Origin: Sneathiella sp.
Lineage (GTDB): Bacteria; Pseudomonadota; Alphaproteobacteria; Sneathiellales; Sneathiellaceae
Reading direction: 5' to 3'
Assembly: GCA_016765515.1 (NCBI GenBank)
Contig: JAESPT010000186.1
Span: 1 to 5,337, forward strand
Length of the DNA: 5,337 nt
Position numbers and translations under genes: made by a program. Below the pieces are notes generated by a model. That model saw nothing but the letters and a program-made list of their open reading frames with translations, made no database searches and was not told where the DNA came from. Of this stretch, positions 5,061-5,337 are shown in pieces. Position 1 is the first letter of the stretch; each line of letters opens with the position of its first letter.

Positions 5061-5337
5061 TTACAGCAATTCCCGCACTCGTTCTTTAAGCGGTGGCAGA
5101 ACCTCGCGTTCAAACCAGTCATTGCGTTTTAACCAGATATTATTGCGCGGACTGGGATGAGGCAGAACGATCCTGGACGGCCAGTATTCCTGCCAGGCGC
5201 GAACTGTCTCGGTGACCGTCTTCTTGCGGATTTTCATCAGATGCCAGTCCATGGCATATTGGCCAATAATCAGGGTAAGCGCCACATTGGACATTTCTGA
5301 CATCAACTTATCCCGCCAGTGCTCTGCACATTCGGGA
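5061..5337 (-). CDS. Uracil-DNA glycosylase family protein, C-terminal part (5' end outside window)
   Basis: The minus-strand frame is open from the right edge to TAA at 5063-5061 and shows the last 91 residues. It begins PECAEHW, continues with VALTLIIGQYAMDWHL (18-33), then the diagnostic VLPHPSPRNNIWLKRNDWFE (57-76) and a closing PPLKERVREL. The HPSPRNN motif is the substrate-loop signature of a uracil-DNA glycosylase superfamily branch (COG1573-like). Such proteins remove uracil or related damaged bases from DNA, but members of this branch are often uncharacterised. The catalytic N-terminal motif is outside the window, so activity cannot be judged. A TTG at 5306 is not the true start, because family-like sequence continues upstream of it. 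It converges with tag; no terminator fits between the two stop codons. Confidence 0.82.
   Translation of the reverse strand, partial: PECAEHWRDKLMSEMSNVALTLIIGQYAMDWHLMKIRKKTVTETVRAWQEYWPSRIVLPHPSPRNNIWLKRNDWFEREVLPPLKERVRELL

Noticed and set aside
1..5337. CRISPR arrays, tRNA or rRNA genes, complete insertion sequences
   Set aside because: No regularly spaced repeats, cloverleaf-like or rRNA-like segments, or transposase genes with terminal repeats were seen on either strand.

Overview
This is a bacterial window, most likely from a proteobacterium. An alphaproteobacterium would fit the gene content and moderate GC of the flanks, but this is a weak inference because no rRNA or other phylogenetic marker is present. 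The flanks carry ordinary chromosomal genes. The middle (about 1700-3300) is visibly more AT-rich and looks like a decayed accessory island.

Left flank (1-1422): the 3' end of an alpha/beta hydrolase gene (+) faces the 3' end of an Old Yellow Enzyme-type flavin oxidoreductase gene (-), with a probable shared terminator hairpin between them. The region upstream of the oxidoreductase (1423-1884) holds a perfect 14-bp palindrome with a near-repeat beside it, a likely operator.

Middle (1885-3276): a set of small plus-strand genes with good ribosome binding sites. They are a frameshifted gene of about 91 codons with a DPIG...YDGY...IET pattern, a 56-aa gene closely coupled to it, a short open frame that reads like a piece of an Rhs/YD-repeat core (VHADHPDSPR), and two more small soluble proteins (101 and 116 aa). 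My reading is a remnant of an Rhs-type polymorphic toxin locus, with leftover immunity-like genes and a broken piece of the toxin core. The Rhs fragment is the main sequence evidence; the immunity roles are inferred from size, context and remembered family resemblance.

Right flank (3421-5337): a strong-looking promoter carries two copies of a TAGGAC-N4-RTCCTA operator and leads into an operon of a TetR-family regulator, a YciI-like protein and DNA-3-methyladenine glycosylase I (tag). The first operator lies between the -35 and -10 boxes, so autorepression is likely. The regulator has a cysteine (C101) placed much like the redox/electrophile-sensing cysteine of NemR. Tag converges, with only 7 nt between stop codons, on a partial gene for a second DNA glycosylase of the uracil-DNA glycosylase superfamily, which runs off the right edge.

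Taken together, the right flank looks like a small base-excision repair neighbourhood, with tag possibly under control of a ligand- or electrophile-responsive repressor.
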